Counted from the first letter of the stretch, positions 8,895 to 16,010 are shown. The stretch: DNA of 18,164 nucleotides from Zwartia sp. (GCA_030653405.1 JAURZO010000121.1:1-18164), one strand, 5' to 3'. A program made the numbers and translations. Notes: generated by a model not told the origin, from the sequence alone.

Positions 8895-8931
8895 GGATGC
8901 CAGAGGAGTTTGAACGAGGCGATGGACAAGG

Positions 8932-10734
8932 CTATGGGCGAGACGCTGGATCAGAGGGCTTGGAAAAACCTGGGCTCTGAACCGGCAATGCCTTGAGGTG
9001 AAGCGCCAGCAAGGCCTCGGGAGGCGCAATTTCTTCAGGTAAAGAGAGTAAACGTCGCTGCATCATCAGACGTCCAAGCCAAGGTTGTGAGGTGAACACG
9101 GCGATTGGAATCGCAAGCAACAACCCGCTGAAAAATATCATGCCGTAAGCAAGCAGAGGGGCGTTTGTTGCATACAGCGTAATCGCCAAGACGAGTCCGA
9201 GCAAGGTGTGGGGCCAGAACTGCTTGATCGCGTCAGAGAGCGGGACGGAATGGTCGTCACGCGTTTGGCTCGTCCATCCGCCTTTGCGCCCCATCAAAAG
9301 TCCCGCCATAAACATGGTGTGATTCAGCCAGGTGATGGGTGTCATCAAAATCGAAAACAGCAACTCCAGCGTCAGGCTGAGTGCAAATCTTCCTCCACCT
9401 CCAAAGCGCTGTCTTTCCTCTTTGCGCAGCAAGACATCCAGAGCCCCGGCGATCTTGGGCAGATACCACATGATCAAGGTCAATACCAACAGGGTGAGTG
9501 CGAGATCTCCGTCGGGCATGCCTGTTGGCGCAGTGGAGAAGCCTGCGACCATCGTCAATAAGATCATCAAGGCGATCCAGGCAGGGGAGCCTAAGAACAT
9601 AAAAATCGCCAGCGTGAGCTGGTAACGGCTCATGAGTTTAAGTTTAGGTAGCGTCAGTAAGTGCACGTATTGCAAATTGCCTTCGCACCAACGCAGATCG
9701 CGGCGAATGTATTCGCTGAGCGTTGTTGGGTTTTCTTCCCAGCTTTCGTCTTCTTGTGGAAACACCCTGACATCGAAACCGGCGCGACGCATCAGAACAG
9801 CCTCGATCTGATCGTGACTCAGGATGTGACGCGTACCGCCATCGCGCGTGCGCAAGACAGGCAAGGCGCAGTGTTCGATAAAAGGAGCCAGTCTGATGAC
9901 GGCATTATGACCCCAGTAGGGACCGCAATCGGATTGCCACCAAGCCGAACCCATGGTGTAGGAGCGCATACCCAGACGCATGCCGTATTGAAAGAGCCGG
10001 GTAAAGGCACTGGTGGAGGGGAGCCCGACCACCAGGCCTTGCAAAATCCCAAGACGTGGGTTGGCTTGCATCATCCGAACCAGTCGCACGATGGCGCCGC
10101 TGGTCATGAAGCTGTCGGCATCCAGCGTGAGCGCGAACGCATGCTGATCACCCCAGCGTTTACAGAAATCCTCGATGTTGCCGGCTTTGTAGCCAGCGTT
10201 ATCATCGCGGCATCGATAGGTGATGGCGATTTGGCCAAGCCAGCGTTGTTGCATTGAACCAAAACACGCCTGCTCTTGCGCGGCGATCGCGACATCGTTG
10301 GTATCGCTCAGGACGTAAATATGAAAATGCTCTCCGATCCCGGGTGCCGCAAGTCCGTGGAGCATGGTCTCGAGATTGCGCTCAAGTCTCTCCGGTGTTT
10401 CGTTACGAATACAAAGAAGAATCGCGGTGGAACAGGTCAGCGGCTCAGTGTCTGTGATGTCCATCTCTGACGGTAGGACCGCGGCAGTGGGGTTTGTCGA
10501 TAGCTGGCACAATAAAAGACCGATGATCGCATTCCAGAAACCAACCACCATCCAGGGTAAAGTCAGGGCGAATAGCACCATTAAGACGACATACAGTGCG
10601 GCTGGAGTATGAGGCGCAAGAGTCTGATGCATCAGCCAGAGCATGAACAGGCCGGTAGTCAGTGCGAGCGTTGAAAAAACGATACGACGTGCCGAGATGG
10701 CACGTTTAGAAGGGTTATTGACGAAGGTGTTCAA
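8932..10734 (-). CDS. opgH: Glucans biosynthesis glucosyltransferase H (OpgH/MdoH family, GT2)
   Basis: A 600-residue inner-membrane processive glucosyltransferase that uses UDP-glucose to make the linear beta-glucan backbone of osmoregulated periplasmic glucans. Two hydrophobic segments (about 18-36 and 44-76) lead into the cytosolic GT2 domain with D144 (LSDTND), the DxD motif L-D205-A-D207, D308 in the SHD base motif and R345-x-x-R348-W349 (RDLRWCEGN), matching E. coli OpgH motif for motif. Several further membrane helices fill about 372-560. It is shorter than E. coli OpgH (847), lacking the long N- and C-terminal extensions, and so resembles the short forms. The start is a TTG with an AGAGG ribosome site 7 nt upstream. 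It is the first gene of the minus-strand operon and is divergent from the MDR gene. No opgG or opgC lies in the window. Confidence 0.92.
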   Translation of the reverse strand: MNTFVNNPSKRAISARRIVFSTLALTTGLFMLWLMHQTLAPHTPAALYVVLMVLFALTLPWMVVGFWNAIIGLLLCQLSTNPTAAVLPSEMDITDTEPLTCSTAILLCIRNETPERLERNLETMLHGLAAPGIGEHFHIYVLSDTNDVAIAAQEQACFGSMQQRWLGQIAITYRCRDDNAGYKAGNIEDFCKRWGDQHAFALTLDADSFMTSGAIVRLVRMMQANPRLGILQGLVVGLPSTSAFTRLFQYGMRLGMRSYTMGSAWWQSDCGPYWGHNAVIRLAPFIEHCALPVLRTRDGGTRHILSHDQIEAVLMRRAGFDVRVFPQEDESWEENPTTLSEYIRRDLRWCEGNLQYVHLLTLPKLKLMSRYQLTLAIFMFLGSPAWIALMILLTMVAGFSTAPTGMPDGDLALTLLVLTLIMWYLPKIAGALDVLLRKEERQRFGGGGRFALSLTLELLFSILMTPITWLNHTMFMAGLLMGRKGGWTSQTRDDHSVPLSDAIKQFWPHTLLGLVLAITLYATNAPLLAYGMIFFSGLLLAIPIAVFTSQPWLGRLMMQRRLLSLPEEIAPPEALLALHLKALPVQSPGFSKPSDPASRP

Positions 10735-10754
10735 GTTACGGCCTCTGGCTCACT

Positions 10755-10783
10755 TATACTGTAAGGATTGCCTGCGCAGTATA
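10755..10783. promoter_or_regulatory. Inverted repeat TATACTG-N15-CAGTATA in the divergent promoter region
   Basis: The 92-bp region between opgH (-) and the MDR gene (+) holds a perfect 7-bp inverted repeat, TATACTG (10755-10761) and CAGTATA (10777-10783). Each arm reads as a -10-like TATACT, one on each strand, facing each other. The minus-strand copy would start opgH mRNA about 36 nt before its TTG. I could not find convincing -35 boxes at normal spacing. It may therefore be overlapping divergent promoters, an operator for a shared regulator, or both. Confidence 0.35.
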
Positions 10784-10826
10784 GGGCAGCGCGCTCCCTT
10801 TATTTGAAAAAACCTAGGATTTACCC

Positions 10827-11828
10827 GTGGCAATTGATCAGCCTCAATCTCCCGAGCTCACAGTGAGTCAGGCGCTTTGGTACGTCGCCCCGGAACATGC
10901 CGAATTACGCGAAGAAGCGCTTGCGCACCCGTTAAACGGGATGGTGCAGGTTCGTTCTGTTTTTGGCGCACTGAGTCGCGGCACCGAATCACTCGTTTTT
11001 AGAGGGCAGGTTCCGGAGTCCGAGTATGGACGCATGCGTGCGCCATTTATGGAAGGTGACTTTCCATTTCCTGTGAAATACGGTTATTCAAATGTCGGGC
11101 GCGTCGAGCTCGGCCCATCAGCATTGATGGGCAAGTTGGTGTTTAGTTTGATGCCGCATCAGACGGTTTTTCAGGCTAGTCCTGATGCCTTAGCGATCGT
11201 CCCCGACGATGTGCCGGCTTCTCGTGCGGTGCTTGCCGCAAATATGGAAACAGCGCTGAACGCTGTTTGGGATGCCGCTCCCGGCCCGGGCGACCGCATC
11301 GCAGTGATCGGTGGGGGGGTGGTGGGATCTTTGGTGGCTTACCTGTGCGGTCATTTGCCGGGCGCCGAAGTCACCCTCGTGGACATCAATGCAGACCGTG
11401 CGGGTATCGCACTCGTACTGGGTGTGAAGTTTGCCACGCCCGAGAATGCGCCTGCCGATTGCGATGTCGTGATTCACTGTAGTGCGAGCTCAGCCGGGTT
11501 GTCGACGGCGCTGGCATGCGCCGGAGAAGAAGCCACCGTACTCGAACTCAGCTGGTATGGGTCTGCCGCAGTCAGCGCCCCGTTGGGTGGCGCCTTTCAT
11601 AGCCGCCAGATCAGGCTGCAGTCTAGTCAGGTCGGACATATTTCCGCTTCGCGGCGCCCGCGCTGGACCTATCGCCGTCGACTGAACGCGGCGCTTGCCA
11701 TGCTCAATGATTCTCGGTTGGATGTATTGTTGGCGCCAGCCGAGGACTTTGCTCGCCTACCTGCCCGTTTGTCCGAAATTCTTGGCCGTCAAAGCACTGT
11801 GCTTTGCCAGCTCATTCGTTACCCTTAA
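10827..11828 (+). CDS. MDR-superfamily NAD(P)-dependent dehydrogenase lacking zinc ligands
   Basis: A 333-residue medium-chain dehydrogenase/reductase. It has an N-terminal GroES-like domain (about 13-125) and a Rossmann domain with the loop GGGVVG (162-167) and an acidic D186 in LVDIN, which favours NAD(H). Such proteins are often annotated 'zinc-binding alcohol dehydrogenase', but the catalytic zinc cysteine is replaced (S50-R-G-T-E) and the four-cysteine structural zinc lobe is absent. The general layout resembles BchC-type dehydrogenases, though no photosynthesis genes are near. It starts at a GTG with AGGA at 10815-10818. It is the first gene of a three-gene run: its stop overlaps the ribosome site of the PTPS-like gene (TAAGGAG). 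The likely role is oxidation or reduction of a side chain on the product of this cluster. Confidence 0.85.
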   Translation: MAIDQPQSPELTVSQALWYVAPEHAELREEALAHPLNGMVQVRSVFGALSRGTESLVFRGQVPESEYGRMRAPFMEGDFPFPVKYGYSNVGRVELGPSALMGKLVFSLMPHQTVFQASPDALAIVPDDVPASRAVLAANMETALNAVWDAAPGPGDRIAVIGGGVVGSLVAYLCGHLPGAEVTLVDINADRAGIALVLGVKFATPENAPADCDVVIHCSASSAGLSTALACAGEEATVLELSWYGSAAVSAPLGGAFHSRQIRLQSSQVGHISASRRPRWTYRRRLNAALAMLNDSRLDVLLAPAEDFARLPARLSEILGRQSTVLCQLIRYP

Positions 11829-11837
11829 GGAGTTACC

Positions 11838-12239
11838 GTGTTTACAGTTGAAGTGCGTGACCACATCATGATTGCCCACTCGTTTCGTGGCGATGTTTTT
11901 GGGCCTGCCCAGGCGTTGCATGGCGCGACCTTTGTGGTCGATGCGGCTTTTATTTCCTTAGAACTGGATGCGAACGGTATCGTTGTGGATATCGGGCGAG
12001 CGCTTGATCTGCTCAAAGCGACGCTGAAGCCTTTGAATTACTCCAATTTGGATGATCATCCAGCGTTCAAGGGGGTCAATACGACCACTGAATTTTTAAC
12101 TAAATATATTTTTGACCAATTGGCGAGTGCCGCGCGCAGTGGCGGTCTGGGGCGCGAGGGCAGCGAGCTGCATGCGATCCGCGTGACGATTTCCGAGTCT
12201 CACGTGGCACGCGCCTGGTATGAGGCCGCGATTCATTGA
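11838..12239 (+). CDS. Degenerate 6-pyruvoyl-tetrahydropterin synthase / QueD-family protein
   Basis: A 133-residue single T-fold protein of the PTPS / 6-carboxytetrahydropterin synthase family (E. coli QueD is ~121). The alignable features are H14 (IAHSF), LHG with H28, the NTTTEFL helix start that matches NPTSEVL, and the C-terminal SES-HVARAWYEA strand whose glutamate normally anchors the pterin. However, the canonical CxxxHGH is here A24-Q-A-L-H28-G-A30: the catalytic Cys and the third zinc His are both replaced by Ala. The LDHHYLND segment reads LNYSNLDD, so the Asp-His pair is lost too. The pterin-binding scaffold seems kept while the QueD/PTPS chemistry is not. It starts at GTG with a perfect AAGGAG, 9 nt after the dehydrogenase stop, and its stop overlaps the next start (TTGA). 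Confidence 0.85.
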   Translation: MFTVEVRDHIMIAHSFRGDVFGPAQALHGATFVVDAAFISLELDANGIVVDIGRALDLLKATLKPLNYSNLDDHPAFKGVNTTTEFLTKYIFDQLASAARSGGLGREGSELHAIRVTISESHVARAWYEAAIH

Positions 12240-13312
12240 AGTCGTTGATCTTTGCCTATCCCGGCGACTTATCGACGCCAACCGGAGGCTACATCTACGA
12301 TCGGCGCATTTTCGCCGGGCTCGAACAGATGGGTTGGCATGTTCAGCGTGTGAGCTTGGGAGAGGGCTTTCCTTTTCCTGGAACTGAGACGGTCGAGCGC
12401 GCGCGTCAGACCTTGCTCGAGCTGACGCCAGGCATGCCGATTGTGATGGACGGTCTGGCGTTGGGCGTGTTGCCGGAGCTGATCGCCGAAGTGGCGCGAC
12501 GTCATCCAGTGATCGCGTTGATTCATCATCCTTTGGCCTTTGAGTCCGGGTTGAGCCACGAGCGTGTCGCAGCGTTCATGGCAAGTGAAACGCGTGCACT
12601 GAGCTTTGCCGTACAAGTGATCGTCACGAGCCCGGCGACCGCTCGGGATCTTGTGCAGTCTTTCGGTGTGCCTCCTGAAAGGATTCAGGTGGTTCTTCCC
12701 GGCACGGCCCCGGCTGTGTTGGTGAGAGAGCGTCATCCTGCGACTGCGGATCTGAAGAAACCCCTAAATCTGCTGTCCGTCGGATCGATCGTTCCGCGCA
12801 AGGGTTTCGATGTGCTGTTGGCGGCTTTGCAGCCACTGGCCGCGCTTGACTGGACTTTAACGATCGCAGGCGATGCGACGCGCGATGCCCACGCGCCCGC
12901 ACAGCTTTTTAGAGACATTACCCGATTTGGTTTTGAGAATCGTGTGCACGTGCTTGGAGCCGTGGATGATGAGCGGCTTGAGTCCTTGTATCAACAGGCA
13001 GATGCTTTTGTGCTTGCTTCGCGGTTTGAGGGCTATGGGATGGCTTACGCTGAAGCGTTGGCGCGCGGTTTACCGGTGATCGGCACGACCGGCGGCGCGA
13101 TTCCCGAGACTGTGCCCAGCAATGCTGGCTTGCTCGTGGCGCCTGACAATGTTGAAAGTTTGACTGAGGCTCTCCGCAGGCTCATGCAGGATGCCGAGTT
13201 ACGCAGTCGCTTATCGATGGGAGCGCGCGAGGCGGCCTTGCGTCAGCCGACTTGGCAAGACTCCACGGAGCGTTTCGCCGCTGCGTTATCTCGCGTCGTC
13301 AACGTTTCCTGA
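12236..13312 (+). CDS. Glycosyltransferase family 4 protein
   Basis: A 358-residue retaining GT-B glycosyltransferase (GT4 / 'group 1'). The N-terminal acceptor domain carries a glycine-rich PTGG loop near residue 15 and an HHP motif at 97-99. The C-terminal donor domain begins about 176 with SVGSIVPRKG (K189 at the phosphate site) and carries the family E-x7-E pair E265 and E273 in EGYGMAYAE. There is no membrane segment, so it is a soluble or peripheral protein using a nucleotide sugar. The TTG start overlaps the PTPS-like stop as TTGA, which implies tight translational coupling. The stop is one base from the end of the convergent RibD-like gene. Its position after pterin-type enzymes makes a small heterocycle a plausible acceptor, since pterin glycosides are known in cyanobacteria. 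A lipid or glucan acceptor remains possible. Confidence 0.88.
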   Translation: MKSLIFAYPGDLSTPTGGYIYDRRIFAGLEQMGWHVQRVSLGEGFPFPGTETVERARQTLLELTPGMPIVMDGLALGVLPELIAEVARRHPVIALIHHPLAFESGLSHERVAAFMASETRALSFAVQVIVTSPATARDLVQSFGVPPERIQVVLPGTAPAVLVRERHPATADLKKPLNLLSVGSIVPRKGFDVLLAALQPLAALDWTLTIAGDATRDAHAPAQLFRDITRFGFENRVHVLGAVDDERLESLYQQADAFVLASRFEGYGMAYAEALARGLPVIGTTGGAIPETVPSNAGLLVAPDNVESLTEALRRLMQDAELRSRLSMGAREAALRQPTWQDSTERFAAALSRVVNVS

Positions 13313-13313
13313 G

Positions 13314-14192
13314 CTAGGTGATTTTCACACGCTGACTGCTGAGGTCACAATCAAACAGCACTTCGTTGCCGAGTAAATGTGTTTGAACATCTAGGCGCAG
13401 AGCTTGATCCATATGCTCGATCGCGGGTAAGTTAAAACTCGCACGACCGGATCCCATAATGATCGGAGCAACAATCATATGCAGACGATCCAGACAGTCT
13501 GATTGCAGAAAGCGCGATACGGTTTCCGCGCCACCTTCGATGAGAATCCTGTGCAGACCGATGGCGCTGAGGTTTTTCAAAATTGCTGCTGGCTCGATGC
13601 GACCCTCGCTGGCAGGTAAGGCCATGACCTCTACACCCGCAGGAGCCGCGACGTCCAGACCCTCTGCGACAATCCATATTCTTCTCGCACCATCGTCGAG
13701 CCAAATTCGTGCATCCGAACTCAGTCGGCCTTTGGGATCAATCACGACCCGGGCGGGGTGTCGGCCTCTCACCAGTCTGACATTCAGTTGTGGGTCGTCG
13801 GCCAGCACCGTACCAACCCCGACAACAACAGCATCGAGCAAGGCGCGAAGCTGATGAAGATGGGTCAAACCCGAAAGTCCATTAATGTATTTGGATTGGC
13901 CTGTGACAGTGGCGATGCGACCGTCAATCGTCTGTCCGAGTTGTCCCACTACTAGCATGGTGTCCACAACCCCATGTCTGAGAGGTTCAAACACTGCCTG
14001 TAACGCAGAGGGGCTAAGTGGCTGAGTACTAAAGAACGTCGAAATAAACCTATCCCACTGATCAGGAGACTCAGTGTCGGCCAGGGTGGGTTCGAGTGCC
14101 GGGTGTTGTGCCAAAGAGACCAAAGTACAAAACGTCCCATAAGAGGTTGCAAAATAGGTGTATTCCATTAGGGAATTACCATACGGTGTCAT
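13314..14192 (-). CDS. RibD C-terminal-type reductase (no deaminase domain)
   Basis: A 292-residue protein whose residues about 79-283 form a RibD_C / dihydrofolate-reductase-like domain, the NADPH-dependent fold that reduces the ribosyl side chain to ribityl in riboflavin synthesis. Visible family motifs are GQTIDGRIAT (85-94), LLDAVVVGVGTVLADDP (118-134), RVVIDP (148-153), ILIEGGAE (216-223) and VAPIIMGSG (241-249). The zinc deaminase half of bacterial RibD (HAE...PCxxxGxTPPC) is missing. Instead the first ~75 residues are an unrecognised segment. The arrangement recalls fungal and archaeal stand-alone reductases, which act before deamination. I kept the ATG at 14192; an ATG at 14168 is equally possible, and neither has a good ribosome site. 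It is divergent from the GTP cyclohydrolase II gene and one base from the convergent glycosyltransferase. Confidence 0.87.
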   Translation of the reverse strand: MTPYGNSLMEYTYFATSYGTFCTLVSLAQHPALEPTLADTESPDQWDRFISTFFSTQPLSPSALQAVFEPLRHGVVDTMLVVGQLGQTIDGRIATVTGQSKYINGLSGLTHLHQLRALLDAVVVGVGTVLADDPQLNVRLVRGRHPARVVIDPKGRLSSDARIWLDDGARRIWIVAEGLDVAAPAGVEVMALPASEGRIEPAAILKNLSAIGLHRILIEGGAETVSRFLQSDCLDRLHMIVAPIIMGSGRASFNLPAIEHMDQALRLDVQTHLLGNEVLFDCDLSSQRVKIT

Positions 14193-14331
14193 AATATATC
14201 GATATGTGGCTCAATCCCTTAGTTCCTTTAATGGTGTGGGTAATCAGTCTGATCTGCGCCAGTACAGTTCGCCCTCATTGATGTCGCAATACCCAGAAGC
14301 TTAACTTTTCTTAGCTAAATTCACTTCCGCG
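14193..14331. promoter_or_regulatory. Divergent promoter region of the RibD-like and RibA genes
   Basis: These 139 bp hold no gene. On the + strand, TTGATG (14278-14283) and TTAACT (14301-14306) with a 17-bp spacer are a modest sigma70 candidate for ribA. On the - strand an AT-rich TATATT (14198-14193) abuts the ATG at 14192, which would suit initiation at the ATG at 14168 instead. The region is too short for, and lacks the look of, an FMN riboswitch. Confidence 0.3.
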
Positions 14332-15417
14332 ATGCTTGACCCCCTAATTGAAGTTGATCGTGCTATCTCCGAACTGCGACGCGGTGCTTTAGTGCGCGTG
14401 ACCGATGGACACCGCAGTCTGATGATGTTGGCCGCAGAAGCGTTAACGCCAGCACATCTGGAGATGTTGGCCCTCTCTGGCTCTGACTCGGACGCTGGTT
14501 CGCCGGAGCTTGTGATGACAGGTACGCGTGCCAACGTGGTGGGGATAGACAAATCTGACCGGGCAGCCTGCGTGGTTTCTCACCCTCAGGGTTTGGATCT
14601 CGCAACAATCGAGTATTTGGCAAATCCTCTCGCAGTATTAATGAGTCGACCGAATTTGACAGGGTTGGTGATCAACGATGCGGATGAGTTGGCGCGCTCC
14701 TGTGTCACGCTCTCCAAATTATCCAGACTTTTACCTGCCGCTTTGGTGGTCGAGGGGCAGGGTACGCCTGACACACTGAGTGTCCGTGCCAGCTCCATCG
14801 AAGCCTACATGAACAATGCCGCAAACTCACTCACGCTGGTGAGTCAGGCGCGTGTGCCGTTGGAAAACGCTGAAAATGCCAGGATCGTTGCCTTCCGTCC
14901 GCGTGATGGTGGGATCGAGCACTTGGCTATCATGGTCGGCAATGTCAATACTTCAGAGCCCGTCTTGATTCGGTTGCATTCCGAGTGTTTTACGGGCGAT
15001 CTTGTGGGTTCTTTGCGTTGTGACTGTGGCAACCAGTTGCGCGGTGCGATTGGTGAGATGTCCAAGGCAGGTAGCGGCATTCTGCTCTATCTCGCCCAAG
15101 AAGGGCGTGGCATTGGCTTGGCCAATAAGTTGCGCGCCTATCAGTTGCAGGATGCAGGTTTCGATACTGTCGATGCCAATTTACAACTTGGTTTTGATTC
15201 AGACGAGCGTAATTATTTACCGGCTGCACAGATGCTCCGTATGCTTGGTGTGAGTCGCGTCAAACTGATGACAAATAATCCAACCAAGGTGGCGGCTTTA
15301 GCCAAACATGATATCGAGGTGGTTGAGCGCGTGCCGCATATTTACCCCTCCAATCAGCATAACGATGGCTATCTTCGGACCAAGGCCGCTAAAAGCGGCC
15401 ACATGTTCGAGTTTTAA
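14332..15417 (+). CDS. ribA: GTP cyclohydrolase II (RibA) with unusual N-terminal domain
   Basis: A 361-residue protein. Its C-terminal part (about 165-361) is a complete GTP cyclohydrolase II, which opens GTP to 2,5-diamino-6-ribosylamino-4(3H)-pyrimidinone 5'-phosphate with loss of formate and pyrophosphate. Zinc ligands C219, C230 and C232 (ECFTGD...LRCDCG) match E. coli C54, C65 and C67. Y270, D291 and R293 match the catalytic Y105, D126 and R128, and the EGRGIGL loop is at 257-263. The first ~160 residues are not DHBP synthase (RibB): the acidic DDExRExEGD motif is absent, so this is not the common RibBA fusion. That domain is unassigned. I see no good ribosome site before the ATG. It is divergent from the RibD-like reductase. 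A perfect GC hairpin lies in the last codons (15384-15400). Confidence 0.93.
   Translation: MLDPLIEVDRAISELRRGALVRVTDGHRSLMMLAAEALTPAHLEMLALSGSDSDAGSPELVMTGTRANVVGIDKSDRAACVVSHPQGLDLATIEYLANPLAVLMSRPNLTGLVINDADELARSCVTLSKLSRLLPAALVVEGQGTPDTLSVRASSIEAYMNNAANSLTLVSQARVPLENAENARIVAFRPRDGGIEHLAIMVGNVNTSEPVLIRLHSECFTGDLVGSLRCDCGNQLRGAIGEMSKAGSGILLYLAQEGRGIGLANKLRAYQLQDAGFDTVDANLQLGFDSDERNYLPAAQMLRMLGVSRVKLMTNNPTKVAALAKHDIEVVERVPHIYPSNQHNDGYLRTKAAKSGHMFEF
15384..15400 (+). other. GC-rich hairpin at the 3' end of ribA coding sequence
   Basis: GGCCGCT (15384-15390), loop AAA, AGCGGCC (15394-15400) is a perfect 7-bp stem inside the last codons of ribA, with a TTTT at 15412-15415, 11 nt downstream. 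The T tract is too far away for a classical terminator. It may act as an mRNA-stabilising or partial-termination structure between ribA and the lipoprotein gene. Confidence 0.35.
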
Positions 15418-15441
15418 AACGACGTCATACAAGGTGGTGAA

Positions 15442-16002
15442 ATGGTCCATAAGATCGCTCCAGGCCCGAAGGCCACGCTGCCTTTTTTTCGTCAGGTCAG
15501 TTTGATCGGCGCGTGCCTGTCTGTCCTTTTTCTGGCGGGTTGTGCGCAAGTTTCAAGCGTTAAACCCGGGACCCCAATCGCCGAGGTACTCAAACAGTAT
15601 GGTCGACCCGCTGTGAGTTGTCCTGCCAGAGATGGTGGCAAGCGCATGGTATGGACCCAGCAGCCGCAAGGCGAGACGGCATACGCACTCCATGTGACGA
15701 AGCAAGGTCTAGTCGACGCACCCCAACAGGTACTGACAGAAAGCAGTTTTAGTGTGCTTGGCAATGGCGAAGTCTGGACACGCGAACGTGTGCATTGTCA
15801 ATTTGGTCCCCCAGCGAACATTACTCGTGATGCCTGGGGTGATGATCATCAGTGGATTTGGGGCTATCGCTACATGCGCGACGAGGGTGATGCTCAAATG
15901 ATGTATGTCTACTTGGGCAATGATGGCGCCCAAGTGACCAAATATCGTTCGCTGCCCGACCAAGAGCGAAATGATGAGTTTGCGGGTGGCTGGGCTTTAT
16001 AA
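15442..16002 (+). CDS. Outer-membrane-type lipoprotein with two BamE/SmpA-like repeats
   Basis: A 186-residue predicted lipoprotein. A basic, hydrophobic signal (about 1-33) ends in the lipobox LAGC with C34 as the lipidated residue. Position +2 is Ala, which fits outer-membrane sorting by Lol. The mature part seems to hold two related small domains: VKPGTPIAEVLKQYGRP near 40-56, and a second unit from about 118 (CQFGPP) through WIWGYRY to the VYLGNDGAQVTKY strand. That pattern resembles SmpA/OmlA (BamE-like) proteins, which support envelope assembly. AAGGTGG (15431-15437) is a good ribosome site. The gene follows ribA by 24 nt and ends at a hairpin. No specific function can be given; it is probably an envelope protein unrelated to RibA. 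Confidence 0.8.
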   Translation: MVHKIAPGPKATLPFFRQVSLIGACLSVLFLAGCAQVSSVKPGTPIAEVLKQYGRPAVSCPARDGGKRMVWTQQPQGETAYALHVTKQGLVDAPQQVLTESSFSVLGNGEVWTRERVHCQFGPPANITRDAWGDDHQWIWGYRYMRDEGDAQMMYVYLGNDGAQVTKYRSLPDQERNDEFAGGWAL

Positions 16003-16010
16003 GCCCTTCG

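Noticed and set aside
8895..9029. Upstream TTG start for the ABC exporter overlapping opgH
   Set aside because: The extra 45 residues are Arg/Pro/Ser-rich and antisense-like; the ATG at 8894 gives the NdvA-type N-terminus and the family length.
9661..10257. 198-codon plus-strand frame inside opgH
   Set aside because: It lies opposite the catalytic core of OpgH, whose motifs all match the family; no recognisable protein.
10827..11828. BchC (bacteriochlorophyll dehydrogenase) as identity of the MDR protein
   Set aside because: Only a general layout resemblance; no photosynthesis genes are nearby and the neighbours point to pterin-like chemistry.
14193..14331. FMN or other riboswitch before ribA
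   Set aside because: The region is 139 bp shared by two divergent genes and shows no conserved RFN-type elements.
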